Assembly: GCF_051521495.1 (NCBI RefSeq)
Contig: NZ_CP150355.1
Coordinates: 10,726,001 to 10,790,000 of the forward strand
Source of the DNA: Sorangium sp051521495
GTDB lineage: Bacteria > Myxococcota_A > Polyangia > Polyangiales > Polyangiaceae
Direction: 5' to 3'
DNA length: 64,000 nt
The position numbers were made by a program, and so were the translations under genes. This document shows, in pieces, positions 34,430-44,150 of the stretch. Within the stretch, counting starts at the first letter, position 1. Each line of letters starts with the position of its first letter. The notes under the pieces were generated by a model that made no database searches, was not told the DNA's origin, and saw nothing but the letters and a program-made list of their open reading frames with translations.

Positions 34430-35261
34430 CCGGCGCGACTCCCGGTCGCTCCATCGCGCCCAGTCCGTCTGGAGCTTCCTGGCCTTGAGAGAGGTCGCCC
34501 GCTGGAGAGCGGGTTGCCCATGCCGGCCATCGGTGCCCGCTTGTCCTCGCCGTAGCTGCGCATCGGGCTCTCCCCGCAAGCCACTTTCAGCCCGCCGGGC
34601 GCCACGGTGGCGAGCGTCTGGGAAGCATCTGGCAGGAATCGGGGAGGAACCTGGGAGGGCATCTGCCCGCCCGGAGCTCCATCGTTGCCGCGCACCATCT
34701 AATCAGGTTGCCTGAACCCGAAAGGACTTGTATGGTCGTAACACCACCAGCGACTGCCCGTTCGATACCCGGGTCCTGGGGCCAGAAGGCATCGGCGAAC
34801 TGAGCCTGCGGCGCCACCGACCCCGTGTCTGGTTCCCGTTCGCTGCCGTCCAGGTGCGCCGCTGCGCCTGGTGTCGGGCGGCCCCCGAGGTGGGAGCGCG
34901 CGTCGAACAGCCGAGGAGTGACGAACTGTCCACCAGCGTCCATCACCGCCGCCCCGCTTGGGGGATCGATGTCGCCCCCGGCGGCGACGGCAGGCGTTAC
35001 GCCTTCGCGCGGGAGCTCGCCGCGGGCGAGCGTCACCCTGGTGCCCAGCACGAGTGTCACCCGATGAATCAGGATGAGCGGCTGAGCAGGAGCGGCAGCC
35101 TCGTGGCCTCCCGCGGGCCGACTTCCGGCTTGCCGGGGCGGCCGTCGGAGCTCGGGCGCGGCGAGCGGTTTGGGGGACTCGACCGGAAGCTGGGCAGCTC
35201 CAGCACAGCCGCAAAAAGACGCAGCCAGACCGGAGGCGATGTGGCCTGCGAGCTGCAACAT
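34430..35261 (-). pseudogene. amidohydrolase-family pseudogene, frameshifted
   Basis: Family sequence is spread over three minus-strand frames. From about 35261 to 34701 one frame shows AGGQFVTPRLFDARSHLGG, FWPQDPGIERAVAGGVTTIQ and VLSGSGNLI. The match continues in a second frame at about 34596-34513 (GGLKVACGESPMRSYGEDKR) and in a third at 34489-34451 (LKARKLQTDWARW). In intact members the metal motif is DxHSHLG; here the first His is Arg (DARSHLG) and the preceding Gly is Arg, so the enzyme would be dead even without frameshifts. The C-terminal half is missing. A 9-bp repeat (GCGTGGGAT, about 35260-35298) marks the N-terminal side. Confidence 0.7.
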
Positions 35262-36013
35262 GCGTGGGATGCGTGGGATGCGTGGGATGCGTGGGCGCAA
35301 CCGCGTCGGGCTGCCGCGCCGATCAGCCAGGGGGATGTCCTGGCAGGTGGGTGGGGTAGCCCTCATGACGTCGACACCGCCGGAGGGTGGCTCGACGGGC
35401 GACACGTTGCGGTCGATCCCGAAGAGCGGCTCGGTTGGGAGACGAGAGCTCGGGCATACGGTTACGCCGCCGAGGCAGGGCGGAGTGCAGAAGTGAAAGG
35501 CCTCCGCTCCAGCGCACCGGGGGTGGGCTGGAACGGCGACCTCGGCCATGACACCTTTCCTCATGGCGGGCGGTCCACCCGGGGGGTCGGGCTCCTCCAC
35601 GGTCCCTCGGTCAGGCGCCCGCTTCGGCCGCTGCGCGGTGGGGCGCGTGTGTCCGGAGCACAGGAGAGCAGATCTTCATGGGAATGTCGCTGGCTCCCCT
35701 CGGTTACGGGGCTGGCCGCGGCGCTCATCGTGCGGCATCGCGAGAGGCCGCAGCGCGGTGCAGAGAGGAGCACCGCGCTGTCCATCGCACCCTCTTGGGT
35801 TGGGTGGTGCCCGGCTTCGAGGAGCGACGCTACCAGGGAGACGTGGTGGCTGGAGTCCGGCTCGACCGGTCGCCCCCAGCACCCCATGACCCGTCGGGGA
35901 GGTGGCGAGCGCCGGTTCCTGACGCACGTTGAGGGGACACCTCTCGAATTATTTTCAAGCAAGGTGCTGTTCAGCAGTTGACAACTCTAGCTATTCATGG
36001 GACGCGAGATCCA
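35262..36013. other. non-coding or decayed stretch
   Basis: Several overlapping frames are open on both strands, as expected by chance at this GC content, but none shows a motif, signal peptide or ribosome-binding site that I trust. The right end is comparatively A/T-rich (35935-36010) and probably contains the promoter of the H1-like gene at 36014. Confidence 0.5.
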
Positions 36014-36466
36014 ATGAGCAACGTCGAAACCGAGATCAAAAGCCACGTTGATGCATTCGTCTCTCAGCTGAGCGGACTTGTCCGCAAAGCGGCTCTCGAG
36101 GCTGTCGCCGACGCCCTGCGAGGGGAGGGCCAGGCGGTCGCTGCGGCCGCCGCGCCGCGCAAGGCGGGTCGGGCCAAGGCCGCTCCTCAGCAGCCTGCGG
36201 AGGTCAAGAAGGCTGCCGGTCGCCCCGCTCGCGCAGCGAAGCCGGCCCGCAAGAAGGGCGAGAAGCGCTCGAAGGAAGAGCTCGCCGCCATGACGCAGAA
36301 GGTCCTCGAGCACATCCGGGGCAACACCGGCCAGGGCGTGGAGCAGATCGCCAAGGATCTGGGCACCACCACGAAGGAGCTGACCCTCCCGATTCGGAAG
36401 CTGCTCGTCGAGAAGAAGATTACGTCGAAAGGAGAGAAGCGGGCTACCAAGTACTTTTCCCGCTGA
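36014..36466 (+). CDS. histone-H1-like DNA-binding protein with winged-helix end
   Basis: The 150-aa protein has a short helical start (MSNVETEIKSHVDAFVSQLS), then a Lys/Ala/Pro-rich middle (APRKAGRAKAAPQQPAEVKK, GRPARAAKPARKKGEKRSKE) like histone H1 tails with an AT-hook-like GRPAR. A compact C-terminal domain follows (VLEHIRGNTGQGVEQIAKDL, TTTKELTLPIRKLLVEKKIT) with winged-helix character. It probably binds DNA without strong specificity and may act in nucleoid organisation or regulation. The ATG at 36014 is chosen since an upstream in-frame start adds an unrelated extension. It stands alone in a gene-poor zone. Confidence 0.8.
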   Translation: MSNVETEIKSHVDAFVSQLSGLVRKAALEAVADALRGEGQAVAAAAAPRKAGRAKAAPQQPAEVKKAAGRPARAAKPARKKGEKRSKEELAAMTQKVLEHIRGNTGQGVEQIAKDLGTTTKELTLPIRKLLVEKKITSKGEKRATKYFSR

Positions 36467-37680
36467 AGCGAGCGTCGACGCTCTCCAGGCGCGTCCGGCC
36501 AAACCGACCGAGGTCGACGTCCAGCGTTCCCCTAAGCCCAGCAGGGGAAATCGAGGCGAGCCAGGAGCTCTCCCGGCAGGCGCGGAGACGTCGCACATCG
36601 GAGCGGAGCAAGCTCCGCAGCCGTACACGCCGCCGGATTCCCCTCAGGAAATCCCGCCAAGTCATGTTGCCTCCTCGTAGCATGACGGAGAAATCCGCGC
36701 TCAAGGCCCGTCGGCTGCCGCCCGTCCGCTGCTGAGCGGATCCGCCCGGTGACACGGCGCAGGCTGCTCTGCTCCACGACAAAGTCTGTGCACACAGGTC
36801 CGCTCCAGGACGCTGGGTTACCGATCCGTCATGCCCCTGCTCTTGTCGTCGTCGGATCGGGAGAGGCGACCGCGTCACGCCCCCTGAGACCCCCAATATC
36901 TCGTGGGGCGTCAGTCAAGGACCACCATATCTAGTCTCACGTATCCGAGGGCCCGTCGTGTCCCCTGTCGCGCGGCGCTGGCGCGGCCTCGAAACGGACG
37001 CAGAGGCGTGGAGCGGGCGGAGCTCCAAGGAAGCGAGAGCGAGGGCCGCCCGCGCGACGCGGCGCGGGTGTCTCGTCATCCTGGGCCGGACTCCGGGCGG
37101 GCGGAGCTCGCTCCGTGGAGCCGTGACGGTGGCCGGGACTGCCAATATGGCAGAGCACGACCGGCGTTGCGCGCGAGCGTCGTTGCTGTGAACGCCCGAC
37201 CCGCACCGCCGATGCCTCCTCGACGATCGTCGGGCGCCCTCAGAGCCACCCTGGTCCGGACTCGCTCGGGACCCAACGCACCTTCACGGACACCTGGACA
37301 GGACGCCCCAGGCGGATATTGCGAACTTGCAACGTAGGCGAGCCCGACGCCTGGCAAGGCGGAGCCCGTGGAGGCCTATCGGCCTCTGGTGATCAGGAGA
37401 GAACACGGACGCCGGGGAGCCGTGGCCAGGACCCGTGGGACAAGCATGGTCTATGCCATCATGGGATCGCTTCACCCGACAGCGACTCGTGAACCGGAGG
37501 GAACCGCGAGAGCAACGTGTGAACGTACTGGACAGGTTCTGACCATTCGAGGCGATCGCGCAACGCGGCGACGCGCCCAGCAGAGGCCGCATGCCGGATC
37601 GGACACCTCGGTGACGGCCGCTGACGCTGAGGGCGCGGCCGCGGTGGGGCGAACGCTCCCGCGGGGAGGGCGATTCGGGG
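36467..37680. other. 1.2-kb region without a supportable gene
   Basis: Open frames of up to 150 codons exist on both strands, but all look like chance frames: Arg/Ser/Pro-rich, without motifs and mutually overlapping. The only feature I can support is the diverged palindromic repeat at 36990-37110. Base composition is slightly less GC-rich than the flanking genes. Confidence 0.55.
36990..37110. repeat. second, diverged copy of the 18.2-kb palindromic element
   Basis: The segment CGAAACGGACGC...GGGCGGAGCTCC...CCGCCCGCGCGA...GGGCCGGACTCC...GGGCGGGCGGAGCTC matches blocks of 18268-18396 in the same order and spacing. The central hairpin is degraded and the outer CTAG ends are not recognisable. 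It supports a dispersed, non-coding repeat family. Confidence 0.55.
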
Positions 37681-38937
37681 TCAGCGCTGGGTCCGGCTCG
37701 CGATGATGAGGACATTCGAGAAGGGCGTTTTCCCCCAGGCAGGCATCATCTCGCAGGAGAAGCCGAGCTGCTCGAGGAGCGCCGCGATCTCTCGGGCAGG
37801 ACGGAAGCGCACACGCTCGCCCCGGTTGAATCGAAGCGCGGTGAAGACGCGCTCCTCAAGCAGCGTGATCGAGCTCCTCAGGCCGCGCTCGGTGTCCGCC
37901 TCGCGGACGAGCAAGCGCCCTCCCGGGCGAACCGCGGCCGCCGCCCGGCGCAGGATCGCGTCCTGCTCCTCCACGCGGAAGTAGTGGATCAGATCGATCA
38001 GCAGCACGGTGTCTGCAGTTCCGAGCTCGGCCTCGCGCGCGTCTGCGCACCAGAACTCGGCGTCCAGCGGAGGGACGGCGTGGGCCGCGCGCCGCGCGCC
38101 GGCCGGGTCAGGCGACTCGGACGAGCGCGGGAGAGGTGCGCCAGCGCCCCCGCCGGCCGCGCGGCGGGCGTCCTCTATCTTGGCTCGATCCCAGTCGAAC
38201 CCACGCGCGCGCGCGGCCCTTCCCAGCTCGAGCAGGAGAATCGGCAGCTGACCAGCCCCGGTCCCGATATCGAGGACCTCCCCGAGCGCGCCGGGATGGT
38301 CGCCGGCGATGTCGGCAATCAGCCGAGCGACGGGGTCGCCGAGCAGCTTGAAGCGGACATAGTGAAAGCGGGTACGCTGCGCGGGCGTGGCGCCCTCAGG
38401 CGGGCTGTACCTCCCGGCGACGCGCTCGATCGCGTGGACCCATGGCGGCGCGTCGCCGGGGAGCCGATACGGCTCCATCCTGCCGCTCTGCAGCGAGAGA
38501 GCGCGGCGCCGCTTCAGCGTGACGAGGGCGAAGATCAGGCAGCCACCGAGGGCGGCGAGCGCGAGGCCGACAACTGGGGCGCCCAGGAACATGTACTCGG
38601 GGAAGTCGGACAGCGCTTGCGCCCAGCTCATCTTCTCGTGGAGGCGCAGCCAGCTGCCCGTGCGAAGGTACGCCCCGACCTGGACCTCGGCCGTGAGCAG
38701 CGCTGGCGCGAACAAGGGGTTGGAGATGTTCGCAGCGACCCAGGCAATCGCTGCATCCAGACGGAACCACAGGCAGAGGACGAGCACGAGCGGCGTGTGG
38801 CAGCCGAAGATCGGCTGCGAGCCGATGAACAGGCCGATCGCGACCGCCACGGCGGTCCGGCCAGCGGACAGCTCGCTGCCACGGAGCTCACGCCACGCGC
38901 GGCGCGCCTCCTCTCGAAGGAGAGAATATTTCGCCAA
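37681..38937 (-). CDS. DUF2062 membrane domain fused to a SAM methyltransferase
   Basis: The 418-aa protein has residues 1-145 as a DUF2062 domain (GLFIGSQPIFGCHTPLVLVL, ANISNPLFAPALL) with three or four hydrophobic helices. Residues 190-415 form a class I methyltransferase: motif I EVLDIGTGAGQLPILLLELG (221-240), DTVLLIDLIHYF and GGRLLVREAD. DUF2062 is more often alone or fused to a glycosyltransferase, so the methyltransferase fusion is notable and suggests modification of a membrane lipid or lipid-linked molecule. A TTG start at 38937 lies three bases after the TPR gene stop, so the genes form an operon. The substrate is unknown. Confidence 0.85.
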   Translation of the reverse strand: MAKYSLLREEARRAWRELRGSELSAGRTAVAVAIGLFIGSQPIFGCHTPLVLVLCLWFRLDAAIAWVAANISNPLFAPALLTAEVQVGAYLRTGSWLRLHEKMSWAQALSDFPEYMFLGAPVVGLALAALGGCLIFALVTLKRRRALSLQSGRMEPYRLPGDAPPWVHAIERVAGRYSPPEGATPAQRTRFHYVRFKLLGDPVARLIADIAGDHPGALGEVLDIGTGAGQLPILLLELGRAARARGFDWDRAKIEDARRAAGGGAGAPLPRSSESPDPAGARRAAHAVPPLDAEFWCADAREAELGTADTVLLIDLIHYFRVEEQDAILRRAAAAVRPGGRLLVREADTERGLRSSITLLEERVFTALRFNRGERVRFRPAREIAALLEQLGFSCEMMPAWGKTPFSNVLIIASRTQR

Positions 38938-38940
38938 CGT

Positions 38941-39813
38941 TCAGGGTTCGCCTTCCCGTGCAGCACGATCCGTCTGACCCGCTGCATCGGCCGTCGTCTT
39001 GGACAGGATGTCGCTCACCGTCGTAGGCGTCGCCTCGTCGAGCGCGTCCCAAGCACCGCCCGCCGCGGCGGCCGGCGCCGGGTCGCTTGACACGGCGCCC
39101 CCGGCGCGCCCGCTCCGCTGCGCCTCCAGCGTGCGAAGGTACATCTTCGCCGTCCTGCTCTCGGGATCGATCGCGAGCGCCTCGCGCCACTCGGCGATCG
39201 CTTGATCGGGTGCGCCGAGGGAGAGCAGCGCGACCCCGAGCAGCACGCGCGCGGGCGCGTACTTCGGGTTCGCGTCGCGCGCGGCGGCGTAATGCTCGCG
39301 AGCGAGCTCCAGATTCCCAGCGTCGCGGTGCATCGTCCCGAGGCGCAGCTGAAGATCCACGAACGTCGGGCACAGCGCCACCGCCCGCGTGAGCTCGGCG
39401 ATCGCCTCCTGCACGCAGCCCGCATCGGCATACGCCTGCGCGAGATCGGCGTGCATGTTGGCTATCTTGCCGCGCGCGAACGGGTCGAGGACGCCGCCTC
39501 CCCCTTCGCCGCGGCGGATGCGGGAGTAGACCTGCCGCGCGGCCTCGTATTTTCCGAGGTCGTTGTACGTGACGGCGAGGTTCAGCAACGCTTCCGTGTA
39601 GTGCTCGTTGAGCTGCACCGCGCGCTCGAAATGGGCCTCGGCCGCAAGGAAATCTCCGCGTTCGTGGAGGATGACGCCGAGCATGTTGTAGACGTCCGCG
39701 AAGCGGTCGGTCTTCTCGAGGATCTGTCGCAGGGCGTGCTCGGCGAGATCGTACTCCCGCCGCTCGTAGTGCTCCCTGCCGAGAACCAGAAGCTGCTTCA
39801 GCCGGTCGTCCAT
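38941..39813 (-). CDS. TPR-repeat protein
   Basis: The 290-aa protein is built of about five to six TPR units: REHYERREYDLAEHALRQIL near 13, VYNMLGVILHERGDFLAAEA near 41, ALLNLAVTYNDLGKYEAARQ near 75, NMHADLAQAYADAGCVQEAI near 118, LRLGTMHRDAGNLELAREHY near 154 and VLLGVALLSLGAPDQAIAEW near 188. A low-complexity acidic end (TPTTVSDILSKTTAD) follows. There is no signal peptide, so it is a cytoplasmic scaffold. Its ATG at 39813 is divergent from the M23 peptidase gene. Coupling to the DUF2062-methyltransferase suggests a shared process. Confidence 0.85.
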   Translation of the reverse strand: MDDRLKQLLVLGREHYERREYDLAEHALRQILEKTDRFADVYNMLGVILHERGDFLAAEAHFERAVQLNEHYTEALLNLAVTYNDLGKYEAARQVYSRIRRGEGGGGVLDPFARGKIANMHADLAQAYADAGCVQEAIAELTRAVALCPTFVDLQLRLGTMHRDAGNLELAREHYAAARDANPKYAPARVLLGVALLSLGAPDQAIAEWREALAIDPESRTAKMYLRTLEAQRSGRAGGAVSSDPAPAAAAGGAWDALDEATPTTVSDILSKTTADAAGQTDRAAREGEP

Positions 39814-39929
39814 GGGGAGCGTCAGCTTACGCGACCGGCGTACGATCGGATCCGCCTTCCGCGCAACCCTTGCGTCGGCAGGGAGTCGCGCGGTTGCAAC
39901 CCCGTCGATGCCTTGGTACGCACGTCGGC

Positions 39930-42035
39930 GTGCCGAGTGCAGTACCCCAGAACCCGCTCGAGGCATCCGAAGCGCCGGGCGCCGAGGACCGCGCCAGGGA
40001 GCGGAGCGGAGAAACCGGCAGCGCGGCGGAGCCCAGCGTCGCCGCGCCGCAGGACGCGCAGCACGCGGAGCCCGGCGCCGCCGCCCTCGCCCCGCAGGAC
40101 GCGCAGCGCGCGGAGCTCGTGCGCGTCGGCGCAGCCGAGGACGTGACGGACGACGCGCTCGACGCATCGAGCAGGCCTGCCACGCCGCCGCTGGCGGCGC
40201 CGCTGCAAGGCAATCGCCGGGGCGAGGGCGCGCCGGCCGCTCCGTGGTCGCGCAGCAGCGATCCGCGCGCGCGCGCTGCGCCGACGTGGGCGCAGCTTCC
40301 CCCTCCTTCTTCTCGCGGGCGCGGAGCGGCGCCCTGGTCGCGCGGCGGCGATCCGCGCGCGCAGCCCCCGCGGACGCCATCCCTCATGGACAGCGGTCCT
40401 TACGCGGGTCCCGGCTCGGCGGACGGCCCGCGCCTGCCGCCCGGCCTCAGCCGGCCCGCTCCAGGCCCGCACCTGTCGCCGCGCATGACGGCGGTCTTCG
40501 GCGGCATTTTCGGCCTCGCGACGCTCACCTCGCTCATCGCTCTGCTGATCCAGGGCGTCCCGGTGCGCGACGAGCGCGCGCTGGTCGCGGCGAGCCCGAC
40601 GACCTCGGCAGGAGGGAAGGACGAGGCCGCCCGGCCCTCTGCCCCGCCCGAGGTGAAGACCAAGCAGCGCACCCCGCTGCCCGGTCCGTGGCGGATCTCC
40701 GAGCTCGCGAAGGATCCGTCCGTGCACTTGGTGAGCGACGTGATGGACCGCCGGTCGTTCATCGCGGCCCTCGACGAGAAGGGCGTGCCGAAGGCGCAGA
40801 TCTACCGGATCATGAAGGCCTTCGACGGGGTGCGGAAGTTCGACAAGTGCGGCCGCAAGGACCGGTTCACGGTCGCGATGGATCGCTCCACGCACCGCGT
40901 CCGCGCCTTCGAGTACGAGGTCTCGCCGAGCGAGATCTATCAGGCGAGGGACGACGCGGCCGGGTTGCTCACGGGCGCCACGCTCGACATGAAGATCGCC
41001 GAGGAGGAGGTCGTCGCCTCCTTCTATGTGGGAAAGGATCTCGCCAGCGCGATCAAGGCGGGGGGTCTGGAGCCCGGCGTGCTCGACGTGATCGACGACG
41101 CGCTCAGCGGGCGCATCTCGACGGAGACCTTCGAGGAAGGGAGCACGGTCCGGCTGATCGCCATCGAAGAGACGGCGCTCGGGATGTTCTCCCGGTACAA
41201 GAAGATCGTCGCGCTCGAGTACCGTCCCGCAGATCCCGCCGATAAGCCGCTGCGCATCTACGATTTCAAGGGGCAGGAAGCCCGCGGCACGTTCGACGAG
41301 CGCGGTCGGCAGCCGCACGCGGGCGGCTGGCGCGCGCCCGTCCCGGGCGCGCCCGTGACGTCGAAGTTCAACCCGAAGCGGATGCACCCGGTGTTGAAGA
41401 AGAGGATGCCGCACAACGGGACGGACTTCGGCGCGCCGATGGGAACGCCGGTGTACTCGGCGTATCGCGGCGTGGTCGAGTGGGTCGGTCCGGCGGGTCC
41501 GAGCGGCAACCTCGTCACGGTCGGGCACGCGAACGGCATCAGCACCGGCTATGCCCACCTGTCGAGGTATGCCGCCGGCATCAAGGTCGGCATGAAGGTG
41601 GGTACCCACCAGCTCGTCGGCTACGTCGGGTCGACGGGCCGTTCGACGGGCCCGCACCTGCACTTCAGCGCGAAGAGGGACGGCAAGTACTTCGACGCGG
41701 AGACGCTCCAGCTCGATGGAGAGCGCGTGATGCCCGGCGTCGATCGCGCAGCGTTCACCGCGACGAAGGAAGCGCTCGACCAACGGCTCGACGCCATTCC
41801 GCTGCCCGAGCCGCCGCCCGAACCGGTGAAGCCGGAGGCGGGAGAGCCGCCCTCCCCGCCGCCCGCGGCCACGCCGCCCGCGGCCACCGGCAACAACGCC
41901 GCGGTCGCCGCGGCGCCGGATGTCGGACCGAGCGGACCGACCGAGCCAGAGCCGCAGCCGCCGGAAGGCGCCGGCGACGACGACGGCGAGCCCATCGAAG
42001 GCGCCGATCTCAAGAGTCCGCCGGAAACGATGTGA
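39930..42035 (+). CDS. M23 metallopeptidase, MepM/YebA-like, membrane-anchored
   Basis: The protein has about 701 residues. A long cytoplasmic A/P/R-rich region with duplicated APQDAQ and APWSR-SDPRA segments is followed by one transmembrane helix near 186-210 (VFGGIFGLATLTSLIALLI). Next are a periplasmic N-domain like that of MepM and a LytM/M23 domain near 480-590 with Zn ligands in MPHNGTDFGAPMGTPVYSAY and GRSTGPHLHFS. It should cut peptidoglycan cross-links during wall growth. The tail is P/E-rich. The start is uncertain: the frame opens at a TTG (39870), I prefer the GTG at 39930 where composition becomes protein-like, and the ATG at 40386 would still keep the membrane helix. Confidence 0.88.
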   Translation: MPSAVPQNPLEASEAPGAEDRARERSGETGSAAEPSVAAPQDAQHAEPGAAALAPQDAQRAELVRVGAAEDVTDDALDASSRPATPPLAAPLQGNRRGEGAPAAPWSRSSDPRARAAPTWAQLPPPSSRGRGAAPWSRGGDPRAQPPRTPSLMDSGPYAGPGSADGPRLPPGLSRPAPGPHLSPRMTAVFGGIFGLATLTSLIALLIQGVPVRDERALVAASPTTSAGGKDEAARPSAPPEVKTKQRTPLPGPWRISELAKDPSVHLVSDVMDRRSFIAALDEKGVPKAQIYRIMKAFDGVRKFDKCGRKDRFTVAMDRSTHRVRAFEYEVSPSEIYQARDDAAGLLTGATLDMKIAEEEVVASFYVGKDLASAIKAGGLEPGVLDVIDDALSGRISTETFEEGSTVRLIAIEETALGMFSRYKKIVALEYRPADPADKPLRIYDFKGQEARGTFDERGRQPHAGGWRAPVPGAPVTSKFNPKRMHPVLKKRMPHNGTDFGAPMGTPVYSAYRGVVEWVGPAGPSGNLVTVGHANGISTGYAHLSRYAAGIKVGMKVGTHQLVGYVGSTGRSTGPHLHFSAKRDGKYFDAETLQLDGERVMPGVDRAAFTATKEALDQRLDAIPLPEPPPEPVKPEAGEPPSPPPAATPPAATGNNAAVAAAPDVGPSGPTEPEPQPPEGAGDDDGEPIEGADLKSPPETM

Positions 42036-42192
42036 CGCCGAGCGGATCGAGAGGTCCGCTCGAAGTCCACTCGAAAAGCATAGAGCGGCTCGATCAACGC
42101 CGCGCGGGCAGAGACGTCTCCTCGAACAGAACGGGGGTGCGACGACCGAGGGGCACGCCTTCCGTCCTCGATCCTTCGTACTGTCAAGGGGA

Positions 42193-42245
42193 CAAAAAGC
42201 ACCGAGGACGCCGAGGGTGATCCCTCGCGTCCTCGTGTGTTTTTG
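42193..42245. terminator. bidirectional intrinsic terminator
   Basis: A hairpin (CGAGGACGCCGAGGG, loop TGAT, CCCTCGCGTCCTCG, with one bulged base) is preceded by CAAAAAG and followed by GTTTTTG. It therefore has a U-tract on both strands. It lies between the convergent M23 peptidase gene and rpsI and can end both transcripts. It is the clearest classical terminator in the window. Confidence 0.9.
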
Positions 42246-42282
42246 CCATGGCGTCCGCCTCGACGGGCGGCGGCCTCGCCTG

Positions 42283-42675
42283 CTACCGCTTCGAGTACTG
42301 GAAGCGCTTGCGGGCGCCGGGCTGGCCGTACTTCTTGCGCTCCTTCTTGCGCGCATCGCGCGTGAGGAACCCCGCGCGCTTGAGCGACGACCTGCGCTCC
42401 GGATCGAGCTCGCAGAGGGCGCGCGCGATGCCGTGGCGCATCGCCTCGGCCTGGGCGCTGTGGCCGCCGCCGACCACGGTCGCGTTCACGTCGAACTGAT
42501 CGAGCAGCTCGAGCAGCTCCAGCGACTGCCGCATCACCATGCGCGAGGTCTCGCGGACGAAGTAATCGTCAGCGGGCCTCTGGTTCACCTTGATGTTGCC
42601 GGTGCCCGGCGAGAGGAAGACGCGCGCAACGGCGGTCTTACGCTTCCCAGTGGCGTACGTTCTCGTTTCCGTCAT
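42283..42675 (-). CDS. rpsI: 30S ribosomal protein S9
   Basis: The 130-aa protein has the expected length and S9 signatures: YATGKRKTAVARVFLSPGTG at the N-terminus, VNQRPADDYF, VGGGHSAQAEAMRHGIARAL, and the basic end GARKRFQYSKR whose last residues contact the tRNA in the P site. It lies eight bases after rplM, the usual L13-S9 operon. Confidence 0.98.
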   Translation of the reverse strand: MTETRTYATGKRKTAVARVFLSPGTGNIKVNQRPADDYFVRETSRMVMRQSLELLELLDQFDVNATVVGGGHSAQAEAMRHGIARALCELDPERRSSLKRAGFLTRDARKKERKKYGQPGARKRFQYSKR

Positions 42676-42683
42676 GGCTTTGC

Positions 42684-43133
42684 TCAGCTGTAGCTAAGGG
42701 GCTGCGGCTTCTGCGCCGCGTGGGGGTGATCGGGACCGGCGTAGACCTTGAGCTTGGTGAGGAGCTCGCGCCCGAGCACGTTCTTCGGGAGCATGCCCTT
42801 CACGGCTTTCTGGATGGGGAGCTCCGGCTTGCGCTCGAGCAGGTGACCGTACGACTCGGAACGGAAGCCACCGGGCTCGCCGCTGTGCCGCACGTAGTTC
42901 TTCTGCTGGAGCTTGCGGCCTGTCAGAAGGACCTTCTTGGCGTTCACGACGATCACGAAGTCGCCGGTGTCGACGTGCGGCGTGAACGTGGGCTTGTTCT
43001 TGCCGCGGAGCACCGTGGCGATGCGGCTGGCAAGGCGGCCAAGAGGCTTGCCTTCCGCGTCGATCACCCACCACGTACGCTCGTTGCGGGCCTCCGCAGG
43101 CTTGGCGGAAAAGGACTTGGGCTGAGGATTCAT
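42684..43133 (-). CDS. rplM: 50S ribosomal protein L13
   Basis: The 149-aa protein has L13 features: RTWWVIDAEGKPLGRLASRI, PHVDTGDFVIVVNAKKVLLT, YVRHSGEPGGF and VKGMLPKNVLGRELL. The ATG at 43133 gives the standard start; an upstream in-frame start would add an unrelated extension. It is co-transcribed with rpsI. The operon leader (43134 upward) is long, but no leader binding site for L13 is recognisable by eye. Confidence 0.97.
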   Translation of the reverse strand: MNPQPKSFSAKPAEARNERTWWVIDAEGKPLGRLASRIATVLRGKNKPTFTPHVDTGDFVIVVNAKKVLLTGRKLQQKNYVRHSGEPGGFRSESYGHLLERKPELPIQKAVKGMLPKNVLGRELLTKLKVYAGPDHPHAAQKPQPLSYS

Positions 43134-43764
<631 letters not shown>

Positions 43765-43869
43765 CGATACAACGTCAACGCGCCCCGCTTCTGCCGGACC
43801 GGCGCCGCTCGCGAGAGAGCGGGCGGTCAGAGCCCACCTGCTTCAGCGGGGGCAAGCAGCCAAGCGTAG

Positions 43870-43956
43870 CGGAGAGAGCGGGATTCGAACCCGCGGTACC
43901 CTTGCGGGTACACCTGATTTCGAATCAGGCACCTTCGGCCTCTCGGTCACCTCTCC
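43870..43956 (-). tRNA. tRNA-Ser (anticodon CGA)
   Basis: On the minus strand the acceptor GGAGAGG pairs with TCTCTCC, with one G-U pair. The anticodon stem CCTGA/TCAGG has loop TTCGAAA (anticodon CGA, reading UCG), the variable arm is GTACCCGCAAGGGTAC and the T-arm GGGTTCGAATCCC. The discriminator is G and CCA is not encoded. It lies 105 bases upstream of tRNA-Ser(GGA) on the same strand, so the two are probably one transcript. Confidence 0.96.
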
Positions 43957-44150
43957 GCGGGCGAACATGGCAAAGCGGGGCCGGCTGGTCAAGCATCTCC
44001 TGACCACCGACCGGTCCGGAGGTGCGCTTTCCGTGCCGAGGCCCCTCGCCAGCAGCCTGGAGCCCGCTCCCGGGCAGCCTCGTCGTCCGGCATGCGGACT
44101 CTGACGCCGCCAGATCCATCGCGCGCGCCCAGGCAGGCGCCGGCGCAGCC

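Noticed and set aside
34728..35981. Plus-strand frame of 417 codons in the gene-poor zone
   Set aside because: It runs opposite recognisable amidohydrolase fragments and has random-looking composition.
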